50,774 nt of DNA from Bradyrhizobium vignae (lineage in GTDB: Bacteria > Pseudomonadota > Alphaproteobacteria > Rhizobiales > Xanthobacteraceae): contig NZ_RDQF01000057.1 in assembly GCF_004114425.1 (NCBI RefSeq), positions 1-50,774 of the forward strand, in the 5' to 3' direction. Both the position numbers and the translations under genes were made by a program. Below the pieces are notes generated by a model, which was not told the DNA's origin, did no database searches, and saw only the letters and a list, made by a program, of their open reading frames with translations. Positions 34,762 to 43,424 of the stretch are shown here, one piece after another; positions within the stretch are counted from its first letter, which is position 1, and each line of letters starts with the position of its first letter.

Positions 34762-35902
34762 GGAAGCCTTTGGCGTCTACGTGCACTGGCCGTTCTGCCT
34801 GTCGAAATGTCCCTATTGCGACTTCAACAGCCATGTCCGCCACGCCGCGATCGACGAAGCGCGCTTCGCCTCCGCCTTCGGACGTGAGATCGAAACGACC
34901 GCACGGCGTGCGCCGGGCCGCGAGGTGACCTCGATCTTCCTCGGCGGCGGCACGCCGTCGCTGATGCAGCCTGCAACCGTCGGCGCGGTGCTCGATGCGA
35001 TCGGCAAGCATTGGGCTGTCGCCGGCGACGTCGAGGTCACGCTGGAGGCGAATCCGACCAGCGTCGAAGCCACGCGCTTTGCCGGCTATCGCGCTGCCGG
35101 CGTCAACCGCGTCTCGCTCGGCGTGCAGGCGCTCGATGACGCCTCGCTGAAGGCGCTCGGCCGCATGCACAGCGCGCGCGAGGCGCTCGATGCCGTCGCC
35201 ATCGCGCGCCGCTCGTTCGATCGCTATTCGTTCGACCTGATCTACGCTCGCCCCGACCAGACGCCGGCGATGTGGGCCGACGAGCTGCGGCACGCCATTG
35301 ATGAAGCGGCCGAGCATCTGTCGCTCTATCAATTGACGATCGAGGAAGGCACGCCGTTCTTCGGCCTGCACCAGGCCGGCAAATTGAAGACGCCGGACGA
35401 AGCCGCCGCACGCGCGCTCTATGATGTCACGCAGGAGACCTGCGACAAGCTCGGCCTGCCCGCCTACGAGATTTCAAATCACGCGCGGCGCGGCGCCGAG
35501 TGCCGGCACAATCTGGTGTACTGGCGTGGCGAGGAATATGCCGGCATCGGCCCCGGCGCGCATGGCCGCCTCGACATCGACGGCATCAGGCACGCCACCG
35601 CCACCGAGAAGCGTCCCGAGGCCTGGCTGATGCGGGTCGAAACCAACGGCGATGGCATCGTCACCGACGAGCTGCTCAACAGCGAGGAGCGCGCCGACGA
35701 ATTCCTGCTGATGGGATTGCGTCTCGCCGAAGGCATCGACCCCGAGCATTACAGGGCACTCTCTGGCCGCCCGCTCGATCCCCGCCGCATCGCGCTCCTG
35801 CGCGAGGAGGGCGCCATCACGGTCGATGCAACGGGACGGCTGCGCGTGACCAGCAGCGGATTTCCGGTGCTGGATGCCGTGGTAGCGGATCTGGCGGCCT
35901 GA
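34748..35902 (+). CDS. hemW: HemW-type radical SAM heme chaperone
   Basis: A 384-residue radical SAM protein. It starts with TTG at 34748, seven bases after GGAG and 14 bases inside rdgB. The first residues FGVYVHWPFCLSKCPYCDFNSH carry the 4Fe-4S motif C-x3-C-x2-C followed by the extra residue pattern of the HemW branch. SIFLGGGTPSLM and SLGVQALDDASLKALGR follow, and the HemN C-terminal domain is present. HemW inserts heme into respiratory proteins, unlike the oxidase HemN. It is translationally coupled with rdgB. Confidence 0.92.
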   Translation: MSRAKEAFGVYVHWPFCLSKCPYCDFNSHVRHAAIDEARFASAFGREIETTARRAPGREVTSIFLGGGTPSLMQPATVGAVLDAIGKHWAVAGDVEVTLEANPTSVEATRFAGYRAAGVNRVSLGVQALDDASLKALGRMHSAREALDAVAIARRSFDRYSFDLIYARPDQTPAMWADELRHAIDEAAEHLSLYQLTIEEGTPFFGLHQAGKLKTPDEAAARALYDVTQETCDKLGLPAYEISNHARRGAECRHNLVYWRGEEYAGIGPGAHGRLDIDGIRHATATEKRPEAWLMRVETNGDGIVTDELLNSEERADEFLLMGLRLAEGIDPEHYRALSGRPLDPRRIALLREEGAITVDATGRLRVTSSGFPVLDAVVADLAA

Positions 35903-35943
35903 GCTCTCTCCCCGTCGTCGTCCCGCACGAAGGGGAGAACCGG

Positions 35944-37176
35944 CTACGCCCCAAAACTCTTCGGCGAGCCCGCGACCGCAACGCCGCCGCCTTGCGTCAC
36001 CTTCATCACTGCGAGCCCACGCTCATTCGTGCCGTCGGCGCGGAAGCGGAACAGGCCGTCGATGCCGGCGAAGCCAGAAGGATTCGTGAGCACATCGGAG
36101 GAGAAGCGTTGGCCGCCCTGCGTGCGCGCGAGCGCGGCGACGAGGGCGACCGCGTCATAGGCGAGCGTGGCGGTTCGCACCGGCTCGCCGCCATCTTTGG
36201 TGCGGTAGCGGCCGGAGAAGGCGCGGAAGCCGGCCGGGTCGGGCGCGGCATAGAGGCCGCCTTGCAACGCCGCGCTGGCATAGACGCGCGGATTGTCCCA
36301 CAAGCCGGTGCCGAGCAGCTGGATGTTGCGCAGGTTCGCGCCCGCCGCGGTCATGGCATCTGCCACCGACACGACGGCATCGCCGTCATCGGCGATGAAC
36401 AGCGCATCCGCGCTGCCGAGTTGCGGCGCCACGGTGCGCGCCGGCGTGGCGCGATCGGCGCCGTACTTCTCGAAGGCGACGATGCGTCCGCCGCGCCGCG
36501 GAACGGCCGCCTTCACGGCGGCCTCGACGACATTGCCATAGGCATTGTCGGGTACCAGCACGGCCACGGAGCGCTTTCCGATGCTGGCGGAATATTCGAC
36601 GATGCGGTTGACGTCGGACTCCGGCAGGAACGAGAGCAGATAGACGCCGCGTCCGGCGATGCTGGAATCGGTCGAGAAGGCGAGGACGGAAATGCCGCGC
36701 GTGCGCGCGACCTGTGCCACCGCCGGCACCGACTGCGCGAACAGCGGCCCGAGAATGATCTCGGCGCCTTCGTCGACCGCCTGCTGCGCGCCGGCCTGTG
36801 CGCCTTGCGGGCTGCCATTGTCGTCCTTGATCAGCAGCTGGATATTCGGGTTCTGGAACTCGGCCAGCGCCATCTCGGCGGCATTGCGCATGGATTGCGC
36901 GGCGAGGCCCGCATTGCCGGCGGCCGAGAGCGGCAAGATCAGACCGACCTTCACGCCGCCGGTGCCGGCGGTCGTCGCCTGCTGCTGGGGACCCGCCGGC
37001 TGGGCCGGCGGTGTGGAGCTTGAGAACGGGTTGGAGAACTGGCTGAGACCTTGCTGCACGCCGGCGCAGGCCGACAGCACGGGCGCACCGAGCAACAGGC
37101 CAAGCGCACTCCGGCGGGTCGCTCCCGACAATCGGGACCCCGGAATGGGAGACTTTGGATGACGCGGGCCCACCAT
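35944..37176 (-). CDS. Penicillin-binding protein activator (LpoA/YraM-like) lipoprotein
   Basis: A 410-residue lipoprotein from MVGPRHPKSP, chosen because AGAAGAGAAG lies just upstream; earlier ATGs at 37215 and 37254 are possible. A signal with TRRSALGLLLGAPVLSAC ends in a lipobox cysteine at 37. After a Pro/Gln-rich linker comes a periplasmic type I binding-protein fold (VGLILPLSAAGNAGLAAQSM, ILGPLFAQSV, VPDNAYGNVV). This is the C-terminal domain of LpoA/YraM, here beside rsmI and yraN as in many proteobacteria. It may regulate peptidoglycan synthases or bind an unknown ligand. Confidence 0.82.
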   Translation of the reverse strand: MVGPRHPKSPIPGSRLSGATRRSALGLLLGAPVLSACAGVQQGLSQFSNPFSSSTPPAQPAGPQQQATTAGTGGVKVGLILPLSAAGNAGLAAQSMRNAAEMALAEFQNPNIQLLIKDDNGSPQGAQAGAQQAVDEGAEIILGPLFAQSVPAVAQVARTRGISVLAFSTDSSIAGRGVYLLSFLPESDVNRIVEYSASIGKRSVAVLVPDNAYGNVVEAAVKAAVPRRGGRIVAFEKYGADRATPARTVAPQLGSADALFIADDGDAVVSVADAMTAAGANLRNIQLLGTGLWDNPRVYASAALQGGLYAAPDPAGFRAFSGRYRTKDGGEPVRTATLAYDAVALVAALARTQGGQRFSSDVLTNPSGFAGIDGLFRFRADGTNERGLAVMKVTQGGGVAVAGSPKSFGA

Positions 37177-37506
37177 GGCAGCTTCTCTTCTGACCGGCCG
37201 TCGCCGGCCGGTCATGACATTGCTTCCGCGGCACAAGCCCGCGGATTCAGGCATATTGTCGGCAAATGGTTAACCAAAACAAAAGGATAACAAGCGCTTA
37301 ACACGGCCGCCTCCCCGTCCCGGCAGCTGTTCACCATCACTCATTCAGCATCAAGGCGGCGTTTCCGTCGTGAATATGGCGCAAGCGCCCTGATTACCTC
37401 TCAACGTGATCCACATTCCCGTCCGTTCCCCGCCCCTCACCTCCGCACGATCTTTTTCCGCCAGCCGGTTCCCAGCCCTGCGGATCGTGCCTAAGTTGAC
37501 CTCATT
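37177..37506. promoter_or_regulatory. Divergent promoter region between the LpoA-like gene and rsmI
   Basis: These 330 bases have no gene. The part at 37255-37305 is unusually AT-rich for the window, and TGGTTAACCA at 37266-37275 is a perfect 10-bp palindrome. These are the likely promoter or regulator sites for the two divergent genes. I cannot assign a factor. Confidence 0.35.
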
Positions 37507-38457
37507 ATGCGCGCAAAGCCGGCCCCGATAAATACGCCTGAAGCTCAAGACGCCGCCATGCGCGGCTTCTCCATCGATGCCCATCGGTTTGCCGCGCCGA
37601 AGGTCGCGCCGGGCCTCCATCTGGTGGCGACACCGATCGGCAATCTCGGCGACATCACCCTGCGGGCGCTTCAGACGCTCGCCGGCGTCGATGTCATCGC
37701 CTGCGAGGACACCCGCATCACGCGCCGCCTGACCGAACGCTATGCGATTGCGGCGCAGCTCAAGCCCTATCACGAGCACAATGCGGAAGCGGCGCGCCCG
37801 AAGATTCTTGAAGTGCTGGCGCAAGGCGGCTCGGTCGCTCTGGTGTCGGATGCCGGCACGCCATTGATCTCCGACCCCGGGTTCAAGCTGGTGCGCGAGG
37901 TCTGCGCTGCGGGCCATCCGGTGTATGCGCTGCCCGGCCCATCCTCGGTGCTGGCAGCTCTGTCGGTCGCTGCATTGCCGACCGACCGCTTCTTCTTCGA
38001 GGGCTTCTTGCCGGCGAAATCGGCAGCGCGCCGCGCACGCCTGGCCGAGCTTGCGCGCATCGACGCGACGCTGGTGATGTTCGAATCGGGCAATCGCATG
38101 CAGGCCACATTGACCGATCTCGCCGAAATCATGGGTGAACGAGAGGCAGCGGTCTGCCGCGAGCTGACCAAGTTGCACGAGGAGGTCAGGCGTGCCCCCC
38201 TCGCCGAGTTCGCGCGGCAAGCCGACGCGCCGGAGACGCGCGGCGAATTCGTTCTCGTGATCGGTCCGCCTGCAGCCGACGCCGACGTGCTGGCATCGGA
38301 TGCGCTCGACGGTCTCTTGCGCGAGCAGCTTGCCGCCAACAGCGTCAAGGATGCCGTGGCGCATGCGGTGGCACTGTCGGGCCGGCCGCGCCGCGAGGTC
38401 TATGCCCGCGCGCTCGAGCTCGCAAAGGACCTGCGAGGCGGCGATGGCGAAGACTGA
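37507..38457 (+). CDS. rsmI: 16S rRNA (cytidine(1402)-2'-O)-methyltransferase
   Basis: A 316-residue tetrapyrrole-methylase-fold enzyme that 2'-O-methylates C1402 in the ribosomal decoding centre. Elements are LHLVATPIGNLGDITLRAL, ACEDTRITRRL, the SAM loop VSDAGTPLISDPG, ALPGPSSVLAALSVAALPTD and FFFEGFLPAK. An N-terminal extension of about 35 residues precedes the domain; a second ATG at 37558 would shorten it. The gene starts the rsmI-yraN-gshB operon; its stop overlaps yraN by 14 bases. Confidence 0.95.
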   Translation: MRAKPAPINTPEAQDAAMRGFSIDAHRFAAPKVAPGLHLVATPIGNLGDITLRALQTLAGVDVIACEDTRITRRLTERYAIAAQLKPYHEHNAEAARPKILEVLAQGGSVALVSDAGTPLISDPGFKLVREVCAAGHPVYALPGPSSVLAALSVAALPTDRFFFEGFLPAKSAARRARLAELARIDATLVMFESGNRMQATLTDLAEIMGEREAAVCRELTKLHEEVRRAPLAEFARQADAPETRGEFVLVIGPPAADADVLASDALDGLLREQLAANSVKDAVAHAVALSGRPRREVYARALELAKDLRGGDGED

Positions 38458-38845
38458 CCCTCCGGCGGAACCGAAGGTCGCCTCGCCCGAGCGCGTCGCC
38501 GCGTTCCGCACCGGCATCTCCGCGGAGAGCCGCGCCGCCGCATACCTCATGGCCAAGGGCTATCGCATCCTCGCCAAACGTTACCGCACCCCGTATGGCG
38601 AGATCGACATCGTGGCGCGCCGCCGCAATTTGATCGCTTTCGTCGAGGTCAAGGCGCGGGCGAGCCTGGATGACGCTGCTTTCGCCGTGACGCCGCGCCA
38701 GCAGCAGCGCATCATCGACGCCGCCCAAGGCTGGCTTGTGGCGCATCCCGAGCATGCCGAATTCGAATTGCGATTCGACGCCATGCTGATTGCGCCGCGC
38801 TCGCTTCCGCGCCATGTGTTGGCGGCATTCGACGCCTCGACCTGA
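38444..38845 (+). CDS. YraN/UPF0102 family nuclease-like protein
   Basis: A 133-residue protein from MAKTDPPAEP, overlapping rsmI by 14 bases. It has the PD-(D/E)xK-like core of UPF0102: AESRAAAYLMAKGYRILAKRYRTPYGEIDIVARR then LIAFVEVKARAS, with candidate metal residues Glu and Asp in GEIDIVA and Glu-x-Lys in FVEVKAR. The family resembles Holliday-junction resolvases but its role is not settled. The operon position next to rsmI is conserved in many bacteria. Confidence 0.88.
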   Translation: MAKTDPPAEPKVASPERVAAFRTGISAESRAAAYLMAKGYRILAKRYRTPYGEIDIVARRRNLIAFVEVKARASLDDAAFAVTPRQQQRIIDAAQGWLVAHPEHAEFELRFDAMLIAPRSLPRHVLAAFDAST

Positions 38846-38855
38846 AAGGCAGATC

Positions 38856-39800
38856 ATGAAACTGAACGTCGCCGTCCAGATGGATCCCATCGCCCGCATC
38901 AACATCAAGGGCGATTCCACCTTTGCGCTGCTGCTGGAGGCGCAGCGGCGCGGCCATGGCCTGTCTTATTGCACGCCCGACAAGCTCTCCATGGTCGGCG
39001 AAGAGCTGGTCGCTCCGGTTCAGCTCCTGACCGTGCGCGACGAGCCCGGCAACCACTTTACCTTGGGCGAGCCCAAGCGCGAAGCGCTGAACGGTTTTGA
39101 CGTGGTGCTGCTGCGCCAGGACCCGCCGTTCGACCTCGCCTACATCACCTCGACGCATTTCCTGGAGCGCATCCATCCGAAGACGCTGGTCGTCAACGAT
39201 CCTGCCTCCGTGCGCAACGCGCCGGAAAAGCTGTTCGTGATGGATTTTCCGCAGCTGATGCCGCCGACGCTGATCTCGCGCGACCTGGATGAGATCAACG
39301 CGTTTCGCGACAGGCACGGCGCCGTCGTGATGAAGCCGCTGCACGGTCACGGCGGCGCGGCCGTATTCCGCGTGATGCCGCAGGACATGAATTTCGGCTC
39401 GCTGTTCGACATGTTCTCGGTCACATTCAAGGAGCCTTGGGTGATCCAGCAGTTCATCCCCGAGGTGAAGCACGGCGACAAGCGCATCATCCTCGTCAAC
39501 GGCGAGTTCGCCGGCGCGGTGAATCGCGTGCCGGCCACCGACGACCTGCGCTCCAACATGGTGCGCGGCGGCGCGGCGCAGGAGACCGAGCTCACCCCGC
39601 GCGAGCGCGAGATCTGCGCCACGCTCGGCCCGGCGCTGCGCGAGCGCGGCCTTTTGTTCGTCGGCATCGACGTCATCAACGGCAACCTCACCGAGATCAA
39701 CGTCACCTCGCCGACCGGCATCCGCGCCATCTCGCGGCTCGGCGGCCCTGATGTCGCGGCGAAGATCTGGGACGTGATCGAGCAGAAGCGGAAGAAGTAG
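38856..39800 (+). CDS. gshB: Glutathione synthetase
   Basis: It joins gamma-glutamylcysteine and glycine with ATP to make glutathione. It has 314 residues from MKLNVAVQMDPIARINIKGDSTF, the usual proteobacterial length. The ATP-grasp fold shows LLRQDPPFDLAYITSTHFLE, the AVVMKPLHGHGGAAVFR lysine/glycine loop, and the metal site NLTEINVTSPTG. The gene is 10 bases after yraN and ends the rightward operon. Confidence 0.97.
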   Translation: MKLNVAVQMDPIARINIKGDSTFALLLEAQRRGHGLSYCTPDKLSMVGEELVAPVQLLTVRDEPGNHFTLGEPKREALNGFDVVLLRQDPPFDLAYITSTHFLERIHPKTLVVNDPASVRNAPEKLFVMDFPQLMPPTLISRDLDEINAFRDRHGAVVMKPLHGHGGAAVFRVMPQDMNFGSLFDMFSVTFKEPWVIQQFIPEVKHGDKRIILVNGEFAGAVNRVPATDDLRSNMVRGGAAQETELTPREREICATLGPALRERGLLFVGIDVINGNLTEINVTSPTGIRAISRLGGPDVAAKIWDVIEQKRKK

Positions 39801-39892
39801 CTTCCGCGCACGCTGCTACGAGAGCGTATGATCTCTCTCCAACGCCGTCCCGGACAAGCGCAGCGAAGCGGAGCGCCGATCCGGTTCCATTC

Positions 39893-39990
39893 CCACAGGA
39901 CGTGGTGTGGCGAAAACTCGCCGTTGGTACTTCTATCTTTTACAGCCGAGATATCACGCGGTATGGGTCCCGGCGTTCGCCGGGACGACA
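39893..39990. repeat. Family C-related repeat with hairpin end
   Basis: It ends with TATGGGTCCCGGCG TT CGCCGGGACGAC, whose GTCCCGGCG (39967-39975) and CGCCGGGAC (39978-39986) arms form a 9-bp stem. The TATGGGTCCCGG start and GGGACGAC end match the right arm of the element at 11937-12063, but the left arm is not recognisable. Confidence 0.5.
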
Positions 39991-40242
39991 CCGATGTTGT
40001 GGTGCCTTGCTGCCGTCTCGCCGGTACAATCACGCGGCTTCAGGCAGGCCCTTTTCACTAACCACCCGTTCACCATGACGCCCCGCGTCTCATCCAAATG
40101 CGCGCGTCGGGATGCGTGAATCTACGGAGCCGCGTGGCCTCAGATAACGCGACGTTCACCATCTGCCGAAAACCAGCATCGCTGGCCGGCGATCGCGTTC
40201 GGCCTCGCAACACCCCTTATACTTTTACTCCCTACTCATCGA

Positions 40243-40281
40243 CGCGGGGGAACACGCCAGGTGCGGTTCGAGTGCCCCGCG
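40243..40281 (+). other. Leader hairpin just before cpaB
   Basis: CGCGGGG (40243-40249) pairs perfectly with CCCCGCG (40275-40281) around a 25-base loop. It ends 15 bases before the cpaB ATG, so its stability could limit ribosome access. No T-run follows, so it is not a classical terminator. Confidence 0.4.
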
Positions 40282-40296
40282 TAAGAGTAGAAACGT

Positions 40297-41115
40297 ATGA
40301 ATACCGCACGCATCGTCGTTCTCGTCATCGCTCTCGGCGCCGGCGGCGTCGCTGCGTATCTGGCGAGCGGCTATCAGAATGCACCCGCGCCCGCCCTCCC
40401 GGCCGCCGAGAAGCTGCCGACGGTCGAGGTCCTTGTCGCGAAGAACGACATCCAGCTCGGCCAAGCCGTCAAGCCCGACGACCTGCAATGGCAGGCCTGG
40501 CCGGCGGCGACTGCGAGCAGCGCCTTCATTCGCCGCGACAGCCGGCCCGAGGCGCAGACCCAGATCGCCGGCTCGATCGCGCGCGTGCCCTTGATGCAGG
40601 GCGAGCCGATCCGCGAGCAGAAGCTGGTCAAGGCCGAAGGCTCCGGCTTCATGGCCGCGATCCTGCCCTCCGGGATGCGCGCCGTCTCCACCGAGATTTC
40701 AGCCGAAACCGGGGCCGGCGGCTTCATCCTTCCGAATGATCGCGTCGACATCGTCCTGACCCGCCGCCTGAAGAATCCCGACGGTAACACCAACGGTCCG
40801 ACCGGCGGCAACGATCTCGTCCTGTCCGAGGTCATTCTGACCAACATCCGCGTGCTCGCGATCGACCAGGCGCCGAAGGAGAAGGACGGCCAGAACGCCG
40901 TGATCGGCAAGACCGTCACGCTCGAGCTCCGGCCCGACCAGGTCGCCACGCTCTCGGCCGCACGCCAGGGCGGCACTCTGACACTCGCATTGCGCAGCAT
41001 CGTCGATGCCAACGCGGTCGACGGCACACCCGAGGACCAGGCGATCAAGCGCCCGGGCGGCGTGAACGTGATCCGTTATGGCGTGCCGGCACGGCAACTG
41101 ACGTCACAGAGGTGA
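40297..41115 (+). CDS. cpaB: Flp pilus assembly protein CpaB
   Basis: A 272-residue periplasmic part of the Tad/Flp pilus machine (also called RcpC). One N-terminal membrane anchor (ARIVVLVIALGAGGVAAYLA) is followed by the SAF domain (VEVLVAKNDIQLGQAVKPDDLQW, about 45-110) and the CpaB C-terminal domain with MRAVSTEISAETGAGGFILPNDRVDIVLTRR. It is the first gene of cpaB-cpaC-cpaD-cpaE, with short gaps throughout. Confidence 0.93.
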   Translation: MNTARIVVLVIALGAGGVAAYLASGYQNAPAPALPAAEKLPTVEVLVAKNDIQLGQAVKPDDLQWQAWPAATASSAFIRRDSRPEAQTQIAGSIARVPLMQGEPIREQKLVKAEGSGFMAAILPSGMRAVSTEISAETGAGGFILPNDRVDIVLTRRLKNPDGNTNGPTGGNDLVLSEVILTNIRVLAIDQAPKEKDGQNAVIGKTVTLELRPDQVATLSAARQGGTLTLALRSIVDANAVDGTPEDQAIKRPGGVNVIRYGVPARQLTSQR

Positions 41116-41125
41116 TGGGGACAGC

Positions 41126-42640
41126 ATGAACTACGGGGGTGATCGGACCGGCCTGCGCATTCGGGGGAAGCGCGCGCGCGCGCTCCTGGCGGGGACGATA
41201 TTGATACTGGGGCTCGCGGCCCCCGGCGTGCTCAGTGCTGCGGATGCGCCGGTCGGCGACCAGGAGCCGATGCAGGCGTCGGATCTCGGCGTGTCGTCGG
41301 TGGCGACGATCGCACCGGCGCGGACGCGCTTTCTGTCGCTCGGCATCGGCAAGTCCGTCGTCATCGACCTGCCGCGCGAGGTCAAGGACGTGCTGGTGGC
41401 CGACCCCAAGATCGCCAATGCGGTGATCCGCTCGGCCCAGCGCGCCTATATCATCGGTGGCCAGGTCGGCCAGACCAACGTCGTGTTCTTCGCCGCCGAC
41501 GGCCAGCAGGTCGCCTCCTACGACATCGCGGTGAAGCGCGACCTCAACGGCATGCGCGCCGCTCTGCGCCAGTCGCTGCCGGGCGTCCAGATCGAAGGCG
41601 TCGGCGACAGCGTGATGCTGACCGGCTCGGTGTCGAGCCCGGTCGAGGCTCAGCAGGCCGGCGACGTCGCCGCAAAGCTCGTCGGCGGCTCGGACAAGGT
41701 CGTCAACAACATCGTGGTGCGCGGCCGCGATCAGGTCATGCTCAAGGTCGTGGTCGGCGAGGTCCGCCGCGATATCGTCAAGCAGCTCGGCGTCGATCTC
41801 AGCGCCAGCCTGAACGCCGGCACCGCCGTGGTGAATTTCAACAATTCCAACCCGTTCTCGGTCTCCGGCGGGCCGATCGTCGGCAGCAATGGGCTCGGCG
41901 TCTCCGGGCTCGCCAAGGGCGTTGCCACCGTCAACGCCACCATGCGGGCGATGGAGAGCGCCGGTGTCATGCGCACGCTGGCCGAACCGAGCCTGACCGC
42001 GATCTCGGGCGAATCCGCCACTTTCGTCGCCGGCGGCGAATTCCCGATCCCCGGGGGCTATGCCTGCGATCCGGTCACTCACGTCTGCACCACCCAGGTC
42101 ACCTACAAGAAGTTCGGCATCTCCCTGAACTTCACGCCGGTCGTGCTCAGCGAAGGCCGTATCAGCCTGCGCGTGATGACGGAGGTCTCGGAGCTGTCGA
42201 ACACCAACTCGATCACGTTGACGCAGGCCGTGTCCTCGTTCGCGAACAACTCGATCACCATTCCATCGATCCAGACCCGCCGCGCCGAGACCACGCTGGA
42301 AATTCCCTCGGGCGGTTCGATGGCGATGGCCGGCTTGATCCAGCAACAGACCAAGCAGGCGATCAACGGGCTGCCTGGTGTCGACCAGGTGCCGATCATC
42401 GGCGCGCTGTTCCGCAGCCAGGACTTCGTCAACAACGAGACCGAGCTGATGGTGATCGTGACGCCCTATGTGGTGCGCGCGGTCGCTCAGAAGGAATTGT
42501 CGCGGCCCGACGACGGCTTCGCGCCGGCCTCGGACGCGCAGAGGGCGCTGCTCGGCCGGGTCAATCGCCTCTACGGCATCGCGACCCGTGTCGATCCGGT
42601 CGCCGGCACGCCCGGTGATTTCGGCTTCATCATCGACTGA
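41126..42640 (+). CDS. cpaC: Flp pilus secretin CpaC
   Basis: A 504-residue outer-membrane secretin (RcpA) forming the exit pore of the Tad pilus. The N-terminus has a signal sequence (ARALLAGTILILGLAAPGVLSAADA). A pilus-associated N-terminal domain follows (LSLGIGKSVVIDLPREVKDVLVADPKIA), then a BON-like segment and the secretin core with MRAMESAGVMRTLAEPSLTAISGESATFVAGGEFPIP and VPIIGALFRSQDFVNNETELMVIVTP. It starts 10 bases after cpaB. Confidence 0.95.
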   Translation: MNYGGDRTGLRIRGKRARALLAGTILILGLAAPGVLSAADAPVGDQEPMQASDLGVSSVATIAPARTRFLSLGIGKSVVIDLPREVKDVLVADPKIANAVIRSAQRAYIIGGQVGQTNVVFFAADGQQVASYDIAVKRDLNGMRAALRQSLPGVQIEGVGDSVMLTGSVSSPVEAQQAGDVAAKLVGGSDKVVNNIVVRGRDQVMLKVVVGEVRRDIVKQLGVDLSASLNAGTAVVNFNNSNPFSVSGGPIVGSNGLGVSGLAKGVATVNATMRAMESAGVMRTLAEPSLTAISGESATFVAGGEFPIPGGYACDPVTHVCTTQVTYKKFGISLNFTPVVLSEGRISLRVMTEVSELSNTNSITLTQAVSSFANNSITIPSIQTRRAETTLEIPSGGSMAMAGLIQQQTKQAINGLPGVDQVPIIGALFRSQDFVNNETELMVIVTPYVVRAVAQKELSRPDDGFAPASDAQRALLGRVNRLYGIATRVDPVAGTPGDFGFIID

Positions 42641-42692
42641 GACGAACGGTTTGGGGACCGGGGCGCGAAACGGGGGCAAAGGGGACCAGGCG

Positions 42693-43424
42693 ATGACGAC
42701 AACATCAGCCGATCGACGTCGCAATTTGCGGATCACGCTGGCACTGACGGGGCTCTCTGTCATGCTCGGCGCCTGCAACACCACGGAGATCGTCACCCAG
42801 ACGGTGCCGACCGATTATCGCCAGCGCCACCCGATCGCGGTGCAGGAAGGCAAGAAGTCGATCGTGATCTTCGTCGGCAAGGCGCGCGGCGGCCTCTCGG
42901 CTGCACAGCATGCGGACGTCGCGGGCATCGCGCGGGACTGGGTGCGCGAGGGCACCGGCTCCGTCGTCGTCGACGTGCCCGCCGACACCGCCAATTCGCG
43001 CGCGGCTGCTGCGACCTATCAGGAGATCCGCTCCGTGCTCACGTCCGGCGGCGTGCCGTCGCGCGCCATCGTCCAGCATCCCTACCGTCCTGAGGATCCC
43101 GGGCTGCTGCCGACCATTCGCCTGAGTTATTCGAAGATCGCGGCCGTCGCCGGGCCGTGCGGGCTGTGGCCGGAAGACGTCGGCCCCTCCATCCTCGACC
43201 CCGGCTACAACGAGAACCGGCCTTATTTCAATCTGGGCTGCGCCAGCCAGCGCAATCTCGCCGCGATGATCGACAACCCGGCCGACCTCGAGCAGCCGCG
43301 CGCCGAGACACCCGCCTATACCGCACGGCGCGACATCGCCTTCGACCGTTACCGCAAGGGCACGCCGATCGCGACGCCCTCTCCCGAATCCGACAAGGCC
43401 AAACTCAGCGATACCGGCAAATGA
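42693..43424 (+). CDS. cpaD: Flp pilus lipoprotein CpaD
   Basis: A 243-residue protein from MTTTSADRRRN. The signal ends with a lipobox, LSVMLGAC (cysteine near 27). The body carries the CpaD/RcpB-type pattern: DYRQRHPIAVQEGKKSIVIFVG, HPYRPEDPGLLPTIRLSYSK, GPCGLWPEDVG and NLGCASQRNLAAMIDNPADLEQPR. It assists secretin function in the outer membrane. Its stop overlaps the cpaE ATG (ATGA). Confidence 0.92.
   Translation: MTTTSADRRRNLRITLALTGLSVMLGACNTTEIVTQTVPTDYRQRHPIAVQEGKKSIVIFVGKARGGLSAAQHADVAGIARDWVREGTGSVVVDVPADTANSRAAAATYQEIRSVLTSGGVPSRAIVQHPYRPEDPGLLPTIRLSYSKIAAVAGPCGLWPEDVGPSILDPGYNENRPYFNLGCASQRNLAAMIDNPADLEQPRAETPAYTARRDIAFDRYRKGTPIATPSPESDKAKLSDTGK

Larger units (their letters stand above)
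39801..40296. other. Intergenic region between gshB and cpaB
   Basis: These 496 bases hold no convincing gene. The left half has dispersed repeat pieces (39846-39886 and 39893-39990). The right half (about 40030-40296) is presumably the cpaB promoter and leader, and includes a hairpin at 40243-40281. The Flp pilin gene that often precedes cpaB is not here, even as a small ORF. Confidence 0.5.

Noticed and set aside
35500..37023. A 507-codon plus-strand frame over hemW and the LpoA-like gene
   Set aside because: It overlaps two clear genes and reads as Arg/Ala/Gly-rich noise.
40243..40290. A tRNA gene suggested by GGTTCGAGT before cpaB
   Set aside because: No acceptor, D or anticodon arms fit; only a 7-bp hairpin forms.
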